64,000 nt of DNA from Symsagittifera roscoffensis (Eukaryota > Xenacoelomorpha > Acoela > Convolutidae), in assembly GCF_963678635.1 (NCBI RefSeq), contig NC_087069.1, positions 11,533,186 through 11,597,185 on the forward strand, written 5' to 3'. The notes under the pieces are model-generated. The model was not told where the DNA came from. It worked only from the letters and a program-made list of their open reading frames with translations, and made no database searches. The position numbers were made by a program, and so were the translations under genes. Shown in pieces: positions 21,101 to 32,012 of this stretch (within the stretch, counting starts at the first letter, position 1; each line of letters starts with the position of its first letter).

Positions 21101-21962
21101 TTGTTATTTTTTTTTATTTGAATGCAGAAATAGTTCCCATCAGTCCGAGGATGCTAAAATTCTTATACTGAACACCAGCGCTTCAAGAACAAATATTTCT
21201 AGAGCAAAGAAGATCCACGCTGCACTTTCTAAATTTGTTACTTTGAATAGCTTAATATTGTGTAGAGTGTGCTTTCGATGAATCATATGTGCTCTTTTTT
21301 GCAGTGATTTAAATTTTCCCAAAAAAAACTTGAAATAATTTTAGTATTTGTTCTGTTTTTCCAACGGAAAAAAATTGATTATTTTAAAAACTGATGAAAG
21401 TCAAAAATTGAATCTTTCTGAGGGCAACCACCTAGCAGGCTGTGTGTATGTATGCGTAGCTAAGATTACTTCCTTCTTACATGAACATTACTCAGTTGTC
21501 TTTGCGTGCAAAATTGTTTTTTGGCCAAAAAAATGTATCTTTAAAGATCTTGGAAAAAAAGTTATTTTTAAAGAAGGTTGAAAAAAAAATTGTATTTTAA
21601 AAAGATTTTGCGGAAAAGTTATTTTAAAAGAGGTTATCTTGCAAGATCTTTTAAAGAGATGCATCCTTTTCAAAGAATCCTGATCGACTAGGGTATGTTA
21701 TCTTTTTCACATTACGCAAGAAATTGCGCCAGCAGATTTTTTTTTGATATTGCTGAAAAAGAGCTTAGAACATTATCAGCTCAAGCTGTTTAAGCAGTTC
21801 GCATATGGCATTAAGACGGGCCAATCTACGACAATTGTTTTTTGAAAATCAGTTTCTTGAAAATTTTCTTCATCTTTTTTTGTACTCTAAATATTTTAAA
21901 TGTTTTCATCGGGTCATCGGGTCTGCTTAGATATATGTTTCAGCTCTCTGGAAGAAGGAAAA
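18141..21962. other. Long stretch without a recognisable gene
   Basis: AT-rich sequence with many homopolymer T runs. Frames up to 110 codons (18792-19076, 20743-21075) have no recognisable motif and biased hydrophobic or Phe-rich composition from T-runs. It may hold introns or regulatory DNA of the J-domain gene downstream, but nothing specific can be supported apart from the splice-acceptor-like TATATGTTTCAG just before the gene. Confidence 0.4.
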
Positions 21963-22343
21963 ATGAGTCATTCAGATGATCTAGAATACATGCAGTTGGT
22001 TCCGTCGGGTGCCGGGACAATTTCAGTCGAAGGCTTGAATTTTCTAAACGCAATTCGAAGATGGTGGAATGGCGAAATTGGTCTCATGGAACTTTTCAAT
22101 TCGATATGCGGTATGGCGGATCGCATATGTGACCGGTACTTCAATCAAAGTAAGGCAATGGCCCTGAGGAATGCGTACACTGAACTGGGGCTCAAATATG
22201 GCGAAAAAGACGAAACTAAAATAGACGCCAACTTCCGGGAACTGGCCTTCGTCCACCATCCAGACAGAGGAGGAAACATGGAGAAGTTCAAGGAGATAAC
22301 TCTGGCACGAGATATCATAAAAGCATCCCTGGGAAAAAAATGA
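21963..22343 (+). CDS. Small protein with a C-terminal J domain
   Basis: A 126-codon product starting MSHSDDLEYMQLV. Residues about 70-123 form a J domain: helix I (NAYTELGLKYG), helix II (NFRELAFVHH), the catalytic loop HPD at residues 99-101 within HHPDRGGN, and helix III (FKEITLARDIIKAS). J domains stimulate the ATPase of Hsp70 partners; that role follows from the family, and the client is unknown. The N-terminal part (IRRWWNGEIGLMELFNSICG) looks helical and amphipathic and is not recognised. The frame is open upstream to 21900, but TATATGTTTCAG there looks like a 3' splice site, so I start at 21963; earlier exons may exist. Protein ends directly after helix III, so the domain is C-terminal, as in auxilin-type proteins. 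GC content is higher than around it. AATAAA at 22594-22599 may be its polyadenylation signal. Confidence 0.75.
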   Translation: MSHSDDLEYMQLVPSGAGTISVEGLNFLNAIRRWWNGEIGLMELFNSICGMADRICDRYFNQSKAMALRNAYTELGLKYGEKDETKIDANFRELAFVHHPDRGGNMEKFKEITLARDIIKASLGKK

Positions 22344-22593
22344 ACTCGAGAAAAAACGTATACCAGTCCGAATTACTAACTACATACTTAACTGTAATCT
22401 GCATGCAACGTATTCACAGAGCATCTTCGAGGAGAGACTGGGACTAAAAACTGGTCAAATGTTTATCCAATTCAGTCACCCTTTAATTTGGAGCCACTGC
22501 TCCAATCATCTTTATCCTTATCATCTGCCAAATAGAACTTTTTGAACTAATGGATGACTTTCTTCATGCACACTTAACTCATTTTACTATCGG

Positions 22594-22599
22594 AATAAA
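22594..22599 (+). terminator. Polyadenylation signal after the J-domain gene
   Basis: AATAAA about 250 bases after the stop codon, the first on this strand in a reasonable position. Eukaryotic cleavage and polyadenylation would follow 10-30 bases later. Confidence 0.45.
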
Positions 22600-22619
22600 T
22601 TTCATCTGCAAGTTGCTTT

Positions 22620-23160
22620 TAACCTCCGAATCATTCTTCCGACTTTCGAAGAAGGTGACGGAATTATAGTGATCGGGATTTTTATTTCTCCAGACAAATA
22701 TCGACTCTTTAACTAGAAATTTTGAATGGAAATATGTCACACAGTACCGAATAACTTTCATGCTCAGGGTTTAGAATCTGAAGAAAACAATTGACCTGTG
22801 ATTTTTCAATTGCTTAAAATGGTTTCAAACGGGGACTATTTTGACTACAAAAAAAGTTATGATTCGATTTTCGAAAATTTTATGGAACATTTTTGCTCGT
22901 GTTGGCTTTTTCTTCAGACAAAATTTGGCTTTTTAACTAGCCATTTTTGGCGGAATCATTCAAAAAATATTGTTATCTAGAGTTCATATTTCGACTGTGA
23001 TTATATTTTGTAAATTATGGGGGCTTTATAGACAATTTGAGACAGTTAACTATAAGCAACTTTTTTTGCGCTATTGACGCGTGAGCGGAGATTTAACTGT
23101 GTTCAAAATCCTTCTAAAGTTGGTTGAAGCTGGCTAATTGCTCCGACTTTTGAAGAAAAC
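22620..23160 (+). repeat. Diverged copies of the ~530-bp dispersed repeat
   Basis: Old relatives of the repeat at 689 and 23480: TTCCGACTTTCGAAG near 22637, CTTCAGACAAA and AACTAGCCATTTTTGG near 22913-22945, and GCGCTATTGACGCGTGAGC near 23070. They appear as two partial pieces. No coding content. Confidence 0.5.
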
Positions 23161-23479
23161 GAGGAATATATATGATCTGGTGGTTTGTTTTAGACCAAAT
23201 TCACAATTTTCTGTGCTCACGGGTGATCGATCCCTTGATCTGCAAGTACCACACCGAGTGTGCACTGTACTATAGTAACCTGCCACGAGTGTGGCTAATA
23301 TGCTCGTTTTATGTTTTACATGTGGTGAATAACCGGCGCCACAAAAATGTTCCCAAATGAAGAGAGGCAGCAAAATAATCTTATTAATTCCATACACGAT
23401 TATACACCACTCAAATGCACGGTCTTATTAATCCCGTACAAAACTAGACCTGTACACTACGGATCATTCAGGTTTTTGT

Positions 23480-24052
23480 TCCGACTTTCGATACAAAAGT
23501 AACGGAATATTTGTGCTCGGGGTGGGTTTTTTTTCTTCAGACAAATTTCGACTTTTTATCTAGCCATTTTTGATGGAATTTTTTTTATATCATTCGAAAG
23601 ATATTGTTGTCCTGAGCTTAATTTGGAAAAGATATTTTACCTGTGATCATTTTTTGTAAAGTTATTGGGGTTTAAAGATTGGCATTTTGGCCAATTTAGG
23701 ACAATATATTTCGCGCTATTAACGCGTAAGAGGAGAGTTAATCCGTCTAAGAAATCATTCCAAATTTGTCAAAAGAAGCTTATTTGCCATAATTGATTTG
23801 TTACAAGGAACCAAATCTATCCTTTTGTACTTTATATGGCGTGTGGTGAGATGATTTTTATAAAAAAAACTTCAAGTTTTAGAAAAAAAAAATTTTCATT
23901 GTTTTTTCTTAGATTAAAATTTTAGTGTTATTACTGCTGATACGAGCAGTCTTGTTTAGTTTTGTGTTTTAAAAAACTTCATCAATTTCCTAAACAAACA
24001 ATACTCCATAGACCTTTAAGGCATTTGGAGCCTTAAGGGCTTTGCCTTGATA
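23480..24052 (+). repeat. ~530-bp dispersed repeat with terminal hairpin, copy 2
   Basis: Closely matches 689-1222 from GTTCCGACTTTCGATAC through GCGCTATTAACGCGTAAG to GAGCAGTCTTGTTT, followed by a second hairpin end (AAGGGCTTTGCCTT, then GATACTAG) near 24030-24052. The CTAG after a hairpin is reminiscent of a Helitron 3' end. Confidence 0.55.
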
Positions 24053-24435
24053 CTAGATAACTTACTAAAATGTAGGCGGCAATTTAAACCACTCCAAAGA
24101 GAATTGAGACAAGAAAATTGCTTTTTTATTATGATACCAGACTCAAATCATGTCACTTTGAAAGCTCATGCTCAAGAGATCGATCTATGCAGCATCTTTG
24201 GGATAAGATTGAACCTGTTCACAAGTTTGATAGCATTAATATCTTACGTTTTTACACGATCTGCAATTGGACAAAAACGACCCGCATCGTGCGCCTATGG
24301 ATCATAACCCCTTATACTGTCAGTTTATGGTCATTATTTATGAAATTAGAAAACAAACGATTAATATTCATTAAAAATAGATTATATTATAGTCCCAATT
24401 TGTTTTATCTCAATACAATCCATCATAATCGATTG

Positions 24436-24530
24436 TAATGATTAAGACCATTTATCCACGGGGGAAAGGACCAACACAAGAGCTGTACAGCTCATCACGG
24501 CGAACCGCTGTTGTCCCCCTGTTTAGGGCT
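24436..24530 (-). mobile_element. SINE/LINE 3' tail, second copy
   Basis: GATTAAGACCATTTATCC and the next ~25 bases match 16826-16867 exactly, and the match continues, with a small insertion containing GAGCTGTACAGCTC, to CCCCTGTTTA. Beyond that the two loci diverge. On the minus strand this is the 3' end, so this copy is 5'-truncated or a different element with the same tail. Confidence 0.5.
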
Positions 24531-25440
24531 TGCACTAACAGATGTTATTGGGCAAGCGTTCAGTGGTCTTTCGAAAAAGCAGAAAGTCGTCTTAAGAACT
24601 TCATTTGAGATGTTACTGTTTCCTTGAATTGCGTAGCAACATAGCATCTCTGATCTGAACATCTTTAAATTGAGACGAAGGACGTTCCAAAAGTATTTTG
24701 GGCCACGCTTCGCGGAGGGCGGCTGACGAGATAACCAACCCGTTTTTTTTGGAAGTTTTGCCATCATTGGCTTAAAAGTTTTCATTTTGCGCTTCCTAGA
24801 GATAAGGCAATTAACTTCAACTACTTTCAACGAGGCGTGAAGATCAAAATTTGCCAATTCTGAATGAACTTTAGCGCTCAGGTAGACAAAAATTGATGCT
24901 GACGTCGATGATGAAAATCTCTGACAAACAGTTTGATAATAATGTGCTTGCCATCAAGAAAGAATGATAGGGCGTTTAGCATCATATTCCGTTTTAGTGA
25001 GTCAAAAAAAAACTTTGAACCAACGAGAACGACGAATCCAAAAAACCGTGTGTTTTGTGCGATAAGACTGGATTTTTTACTGTTTGGATCAGTTATCTCC
25101 ATAGCTTCATTAGGGTAGTGCATGTGATGCTGGCTCAATCTGAGCATAAGAACAACTTAAAGAAACTTATTTGTCCCAAGCATGGAATATAAGCTGTTGC
25201 TTCTGTATCACATTGACAAATTAGGAAACTCAATCTAAGCCTTCTTTGATGTCATAATTTTCTCATGTTTTTCTATTCTTCCCTTCAAGGGCTACTCGTT
25301 TATATATAAAAGTTGATACCACTCACCCAAGTATTGATTTCCGAAGAATCGCCGAATGTTCCTCCAGCCCTCTTTGCTGCAAGGGTAGTTTGTCCAAAAC
25401 AAAGAACATCGCTGATAACATTTTGCGATGCAGTTTTGAT
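24531..25440. other. No recognisable gene
   Basis: Minus-strand frames of 120 codons (24495-24857) and 89 codons (24878-25147) exist. The first runs into the SINE tail and the second shows no domain. I cannot tell either from chance. Confidence 0.35.
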
Positions 25441-25449
25441 TAATTGTTA

Positions 25450-28400
25450 ATCACGGGTGAAAATATTCCTCATGAAATATCAGCAGAGACAGCATTATGA
25501 TGCTGACGAAAACGAAAAGAAGAACAAGTACAAGATTGAACAACAAGTAATGTACTATTAGCAGCGACTTGTTCATAGATGTGCCTTGAAGTTCAGCCAT
25601 TCTGTTAATGGCGCGTCTCAATTTACCAGGCTTGATTGGACTCACCTCTGGATGATGAGGGAAATACGACAAGTGATTGCAGCGTTTCAAACGTTGAAGA
25701 AGAACATTAAGTACGTATCCTTTGCTCAATTCCTCTTTGAACGTCTTTGAATAAGTATCTATGAAACAAGAGTCCTTTTGTAAAATCTTTCTTGACTTTT
25801 CAAGCCGAAAAAGTGCCAGTTCTTGTTAATCCGGCTGCGTGACGTTATCTTCTGCCCAGAGGAAGCCTAGGGAATCTATTTGAGGGAAGCCTACGGATGA
25901 TGAGGGAAATACGAAAAGTGATTGCAGCGTTTCAAACGTTGAAGAAGAACATTAAGTACGTATCCTTTGCTCAATTCCTCTTTGAACGTCTTTGAATAAA
26001 AATCTATGAAACAAGAGTCCTTTTGTAAAATCTTTCTTGATTTTTCAAGCCGAAAAAGTGCCACTTCTTGTTAATCCGGTTGCGTGACGTTATCTTCTTC
26101 CCAGAGGAAGCCTACGGAATATATTTCAACCTCATGGCATTTTGAATAACGATGCTTTTTCGTCGCCTGCTCTTTTGTCAGCAGTGAAACACAAGTCTAC
26201 CTGCTGTAAGTACCTACGACTCAAACTCGTACCAGTACTTTATTTGACTGGCAACCTCCCTTTTGTTGATACTACATAAGAGGCAAGTGGAGAGCAAGCC
26301 AGAAACTGCCCGTAGTGGCCCACTTGAAAACCAACCAATCTGATGGCGAACAACGACGGCTCAGCCTCACTCCTTAAGTATTATTCCGGCCTAAAAGCGT
26401 AGAATTTAAGACCTGAGGAATTAAAAAAGCAACATTGGCGCAACTATAAGCAATAGGACGTAAGGGATAAGATAAATTTAATTGCCTTGTTTGACAAGAA
26501 CGCTGAAAGTATCAGTATCAACCTGTATGACTTCGTCAAAGTTAGCAGTTACCTCCATCTGCGACATGCTTCCTTTTAACAATACTCGTCACTTGTTGCG
26601 TTGATAACATTGACTGTCAGGTGTAAATCTTTGATCACAAAAATGAGGAAATTGAACAATTTAGCTGTTCCCCGGGAACGGTACGAAGAGTATCACTCAA
26701 ATTCAGGTTTCTGGAAATCTGATGACACTTCAAGTTTTTGTATGGGCGAAAATTTTTTCGAGGTAATCCATTCCGATTGATTGTTTTAACTGGCGCAAGC
26801 TTTATCTAAAGAAGCGGGCTTGGTGTCCACATCAGTTGAAACGAGCTCGATTATTTGTTGCTGGCGATAATTTTTCCCTGTTCATCATAAACCTTCTAAT
26901 TTATTTGGTTAGCGTTCTTGTTTGTTTTTTCGGCCTAGCACTAGCTGATTTGGCTTTTTTCTTACCTAGATTTAGATTGCGGTACACTCGATCGGCACCA
27001 AGAAGCAAATCACAACGAGTGATATTGCAGCCTGGTTGAGAGCAATTCCTAGCTCGAGGAAATTCTCGAAACATCTGGTTCTTAGCAGGCAAGAGAAGCG
27101 CAATTTTTTTTCCGCGGAAACTTTGGCTCTCTAAGTAGGGAATTTTAACCAAGTATTTGTATCTTTTAAATTCAGTTTTGGCCAGTAAATTTTCATCACA
27201 TAAAGTGGTCAAAACTTTTTCAGTTTGGGTGGAAACTTACTTTTGTTTGGTAGGTTGTTTTTGGTATTTGAGAGATCTAAAACTGCTACTGAACTAGAAA
27301 CTATCGACAAAAAATTTGTTATATCATCAGAATTGTGAGCTCTAATTGGAAAAAATTTGTCGTTATGTCCAGGTGAGAGCCGAGTTTTCTCTTTAATGTT
27401 TTCCTTTTTTATGCAAATAACATAATGTCGTCGCTGGACTTTTTTGAATAGACAGTGTTGCGAAAATTACCGAACAACTCGTCCCACTGGAGGTGATTAA
27501 CTTCATACAAGGACAGTTTCAATTTAGGAAGAAGAAGCTTTTTGGGGCACTGAAATTGCTTCAACTAGAACACTCAGGGTTTCCGAGTTTGATGCAGATT
27601 GCTGCTGATGAAAGAACTGTGTTCGATGCATCAAATTACCCTATCGAGCTTTGTTTTGAATCTGCGTTTGAACCAAAATAGGTAAAACCATGAGTTAAAA
27701 GGTGTGGGACAAAAAAAGACAACTCCATCTAGGATATTGACAACTTTCAAGGCTGAAACAGTTTGAGTTACGGACGGAAAAGCATCGTAGACCGTTTTTA
27801 AATTAGAACTTATAGAACTTATACCTAAGTTCAGTTGCGTTGCTGTAGAAACACAGTCAGACATCGTTGATTAGTCCTTTTTTCAGTCAACTGAGACAGA
27901 TTCGCATTAAAGTAGTTTTTTCTAGCAATACAAGCGTTATCTATAAAAGATGCTATCACACTGTGAGAAATTTTGAATGACTTGCCGGTTTATGTGAAAG
28001 TTTTTGTTTAATTTTGATATCCCGATTCTTGGTCGTGTTTAAATATTAAGATATCAAATCACAAAACATGGAAGTTTTACAAACAAATAGAGTTTGTGAA
28101 ACCTTTATATGTCGGGGAATATTTCATAAGTGAAAAATATTATGAGACTGACATTTTTGAGATAGAAATGAGGCTCGTTATACTCGGATTTTTTCTCGAA
28201 ATATCTCCTGTGAAAAAATTAGCGGAGAATTGAACTACATCAGCCTATGTCTGAGTCTCCATTGCAATGTCAACCAAATCTTTCGAAATCTCAAAACGAT
28301 AGTTAACTAATGAAGACTGATCTAGATGCTAATTCACATCACACTCTTCCGGATATTGGGTTCCTACAAATTTACCGTACGCTGCTTGGATTAGATTATC

Positions 28401-29110
28401 TTCGCTGAGTTATTCCAGTTCCAATCGGTTGTTGTTTCAACCTGAACCGATAATCTTGTTTCTAATGCTCAAAGCAAATACGATAAAGCTGATAATTTAG
28501 AATAGTTTCCTGTTGATTCTGAGTCCTAAGCATTTTGCCTATAAATCGCTTCAAATTATGTCGCTTTAGTTACCGTAGAAGAAGCAGTTTACAATTCTCA
28601 GATGAATCAGTGATTTTAGGGAACCATGTCCACTTCATAACCTCTATTCATAACGTTGCCGTTAACAGCGACAATTCTTTCTCGATAAGCAGCCAATTGG
28701 GGTAAGGGTTCAAGGCGATCTTTCATCATTTTAAAAAACATCATGAACAACGAGTAGCTCATTTTCCAAAGTTTGTGGATTATCAAGCAACCTAGGTATG
28801 ATTTTCATTTCAAGTTTTTTTCTAACTATAATTGTTTTGACAGCTTTTATGACTCACGAGGTAGCTGATATGGTTCTCAAAGCGTGATGCAGCAAACTAG
28901 CAGTAAGTATAAATAAAATAATTTTGAAAAATCAAGGTCTGAAGAGGGAATTTAGCAAACAGCGACCTAAAGTCCCGCAACATGCTGAGTATACAAGGTG
29001 TAACAAAAAAAAAACGACGTGTTCATAGCATTTGGAGTATTACCCACGGCTTCCAAGAAATTTTTAGTTTAGCTTAGCAGCAGCACCTTTCAGTTTCAGT
29101 TCCAGTGTAA
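25450..29110 (-). mobile_element. BEL/Pao retrotransposon relic, copy A (broken)
   Basis: A minus-strand fossil. The start of a BEL/Pao reverse transcriptase is plain at about 25560-25730 (HHPEVSPIKPGKLRR, then MAELQGTSMNKSLL), a signature of this superfamily. Cysteine-rich Gag sequence follows at about 26950-27080, with a protease-flank segment (STDVDT) near 26800. Upstream Gag and leader reach to about 29110, where it matches copies B and C: 'gatgcagcaaactagcagt' near 28890 and 42890, and 'ttacccacggctt' near 29040 and 38580. The element is broken many times and lacks the distal pol part. Its great divergence from B and C marks it as old. Confidence 0.75.
25651..26130. repeat. 245-bp tandem duplication inside BEL copy A
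   Basis: GATGATGAGGGAAATACGA begins at 25651 and again at 25896. The following ~235 bases, through GTGACGTTATCTTCT and CCAGAGGAAGCCTA, repeat with only a few differences. The duplication is therefore much younger than the element that contains it. Confidence 0.85.
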
Positions 29111-30349
29111 CGGTTAAAACTAAGAAAAAATTCCGAAAGCTTTGATACCACTAGATACTACCAAAGTTAAGACTTGATATCACCGAAATTTCCGAAAAAT
29201 TTAGGATTCTCAGGTTTCGTGGCAGGTATAGTGGCAGGTTTCGTGTCACTTTATTAGAGAACCAATGTTTCTACCTCGTGACTAGTAGTTCAGTTCGATC
29301 AATTTTAATAGTCAGGAGTTTGTTGTTTTAAAAACCAGTTTCTGAAATTTTTTAGTTTCATCATTTTTCATTTGAATGATAAAGAAAAGATATTGTGATT
29401 CTGCTTACATGATTTAATTTGACCGGAGCTATCAGGAACGAAGGTTTTCTTAAGAACAAACACAGTCATTTACACTCAAAATTGACAAGGTTTCACAAGG
29501 TTGATTTTTAGTACTTTTGAAGAACCACAAACGTGATTCAAAGCTCTTAAATGAAGCGAAACAAATCGCGCTGGTAAAAATTAGGGTGGAAACAGAGATG
29601 TCTGTGGTCAAGAACGGACAATACGAATCCTAAAAAAATCGATGCACTATCGAGCTTTTAAGCTATGGTTAACACCAACTGTAACAAATAAGATGTTATC
29701 ACGGTTGGCCCACTTGAGAACAAGATGCAAGATGCAACTCCCAGAAAAAAAATCCATTTGCAGCTTCCATTTTTTAGTGATGTGGTTATGAGCGAGTTTA
29801 ACACTGAATTTAACTTAGAAATATAACTTATGAGTTTTGTTATAATGACAATTCTTATCGATGATAGCATAACTGTTCTGAAATGTAATTTAAACCCACT
29901 ATCGGCATTTTTAAAAATTGATAGTAACCCATAAAGAAGTTTTGAGGCCTTGCCGATGCTGCGTCAGCAATCATTGCCCGTTCATTCATTGTAATTCGTT
30001 GCGAAGCAAAACTTTTGTATCAAACATATGTTTGGTATAATTATGTACAACTACATCCGCTCTAGATCCACCCGCAACAAAAAGCGGAGAGAAAATTTGT
30101 CATCTGGTAGAAACCCATATGAAGTATCATTCCTTCAACATCATTTGAGAGAGCTTATGGATTTACCTCTGGATGGTGAGGCAGATATCACAATCAGGTG
30201 TTGCGGCTTTAAAATGATAGGGAGGAACGTGAATCACCTATTCTTTGATCAAATCATCTTTGCAAACGCTTTTCTATTATTTCTAGCTGATCAAATGTCG
30301 ATTACTAATTATTCGGTAGGATGACATTCTGTTCTTCCCACAGTTTGCC
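29111..30349. other. No recognisable gene
   Basis: Sequence between BEL copies A and B. A 98-codon plus-strand frame (30028-30324) has no known motif. Some of this may be diverged BEL pol sequence belonging to copy B, but I could not recognise it. Confidence 0.35.
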
Positions 30350-30815
30350 TTCGGCGTATCACTCGCTGCCATGAATTAAGGATGTATGCAAGCTCTAGCT
30401 TGCACCCTTGAATTGCTCATTGCGGAGTCAAAACACGTAAGGTTTTCAAGTTTATGGTGTTTCGAAGACCTTTCAAATATAGCAAGGTGTAGCAACTCTT
30501 TCCAGGTATTAAGTTCCGATTGATTGTTAAAAAGGGCGCAACTTGCATTTACTGGAGCGGTGTCGGCGTCGACATCACTCGAACCGGTCAGCAATATGGA
30601 GCAAAACACTATGAGTGCTGGTACAGTTCGAGCATTTCCTCACTCGGAGTAACTTGAAGAACATGTGGCTCCCAGAAAAGCAAGAAAAGCACAGCCTTTT
30701 TAACACTGAATATTCCGCGATCTGTGTCGGGTTTTTCACAACGAACACAGACAACTTCATGTTTGCCTTTACAAAAGATAATTGCCAAGTAATCACGCTT
30801 TTGCTTGCAATACAC

Positions 30816-31023
30816 TGTCATATATAGTATTCCTAGTATCTAACTATATATTACGTGTTGGCTCCTTTGGTTTAGCTATGTGTTTGGTGCGGCTACCAAT
30901 TAATTATTACCTGCCAATCTTAAGTTTAGTCTGCGATGTTTTGAGTCATTGTTGTTAACCTTTAAGAATAAAACGAGTCAGTCTAAATTCAGTGAATTTA
31001 CGATATTGAATCTGCTTTTTTCA
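30816..31023 (+). repeat. 5' LTR of element 2
   Basis: The 208-bp LTR starts TGTCATATATAGTATTCC and ends CTTTTTTCA. It contains AATAAA at 30967-30972, likely the polyadenylation signal within the repeat. Confidence 0.9.
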
Positions 31024-31025
31024 CA

Positions 31026-31043
31026 TGGCGCAGCAAGCAGGAC
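31026..31043 (+). promoter_or_regulatory. Primer-binding site of element 2, overlapping the gag start
   Basis: TGGCGCAGCAAGCAGGAC begins two bases after the LTR and one base after the A of the gag ATG (31025-31027). As in element 1, the site therefore encodes Met-Ala-Gln. The match to the tRNA-Ser type of the 17.6 group is in TGGCGCAG. Confidence 0.65.
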
Positions 31044-31948
31044 AAAGCGCGGGATCAGGGAAAAATCCACTGGGGATTACGGCATTCTGGCCGAGTAAAT
31101 GTACGGAAGCACCAATGTTGTGGGAGCATTGGATTACACGATTTATCTGGGGTGTAATAGCAAAACATTCATTCAATCCGACGGCATTTTATTTTGATGG
31201 GACGCTAACCGCGGCGCAAATTACAGATCTGTCAGAGGAGGTGAATGGGAAAAATTGATTGGAAGCATAGCAGACACTAATTTCTAACCTCTACTTGTGT
31301 TTGGGGGAACGTGGACAGGACGAACTACATAACCGGAAACCCAATTTGGACCTGGCGACTACCCGATATCCACGGGTTTTGGATGAATTTGAGAGTGTCT
31401 TCCGGAAGGAAAGAAACGAAACATTCGAGACGTATCAGCTACTATCTCGGAAACTACGTGACGGGGAAACGCTAGAAGAATTTCACTCCGTTTTGAGTGG
31501 ACTGGCCGCTAGATGCTCATTGGGAGCATTGGAACGACGGGTGTTACGTGATGTATTCATAGTAAATATGTCCAACAAAGAGGCTCAAACGGAGCTATGT
31601 CGTTCAACTAAGACACCAGATGAGGTCTACCGGATTGCTTTGTCATATGAACGGGGAGACAAATACGCAAAGTCGTATAAAGTATCCGGTGGGGGACTTA
31701 CCGCGGCACCAGCGGGCTTACTACAAATTAAAGCGGAGCCTATAAGCGCAATCAGAGGAGGTTACCGCCGACCATTCCAAAGAGGCGGACGTGGATTTGG
31801 CAGGGGCGGCACAAGGGGCCGCGGAGGAGCAGCAGATCGCAAGTGCTACAATTGCGACCAGAGTGGTTTTACCCCGGACCACATTCGAAAGTGCCCAGCA
31901 AGAAATGCAACCTGCAATTTTTGCAAGAAAACTGGACATTATGAGCGA

Positions 31949-32012
31949 ACTTGTAGAGGACGTCGATCGGCGAATAGCGACCCCTATTCGCCGATCGACG
32001 TCCTCTACAAGT
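31949..32012. repeat. Perfect 29-bp inverted repeat with 6-nt spacer
   Basis: 31949-31977 (starts ACTTGTAGAGGACGTCGATC) is the exact reverse complement of 31984-32012; the spacer is CGACCC. It lies just after the second zinc knuckle in element 2. RNA or single-stranded DNA here would form a 29-bp perfect hairpin. Confidence 0.95.

Noticed and set aside
24436-24530. Hammerhead-type ribozyme suggested by a TGATGAG stretch on the minus strand
   Set aside because: The required GAAA core and stem III arrangement are absent.
24495-24857. 120-codon minus-strand frame as a possible gene
   Set aside because: It runs into the SINE-like tail at one end and shows no domain.
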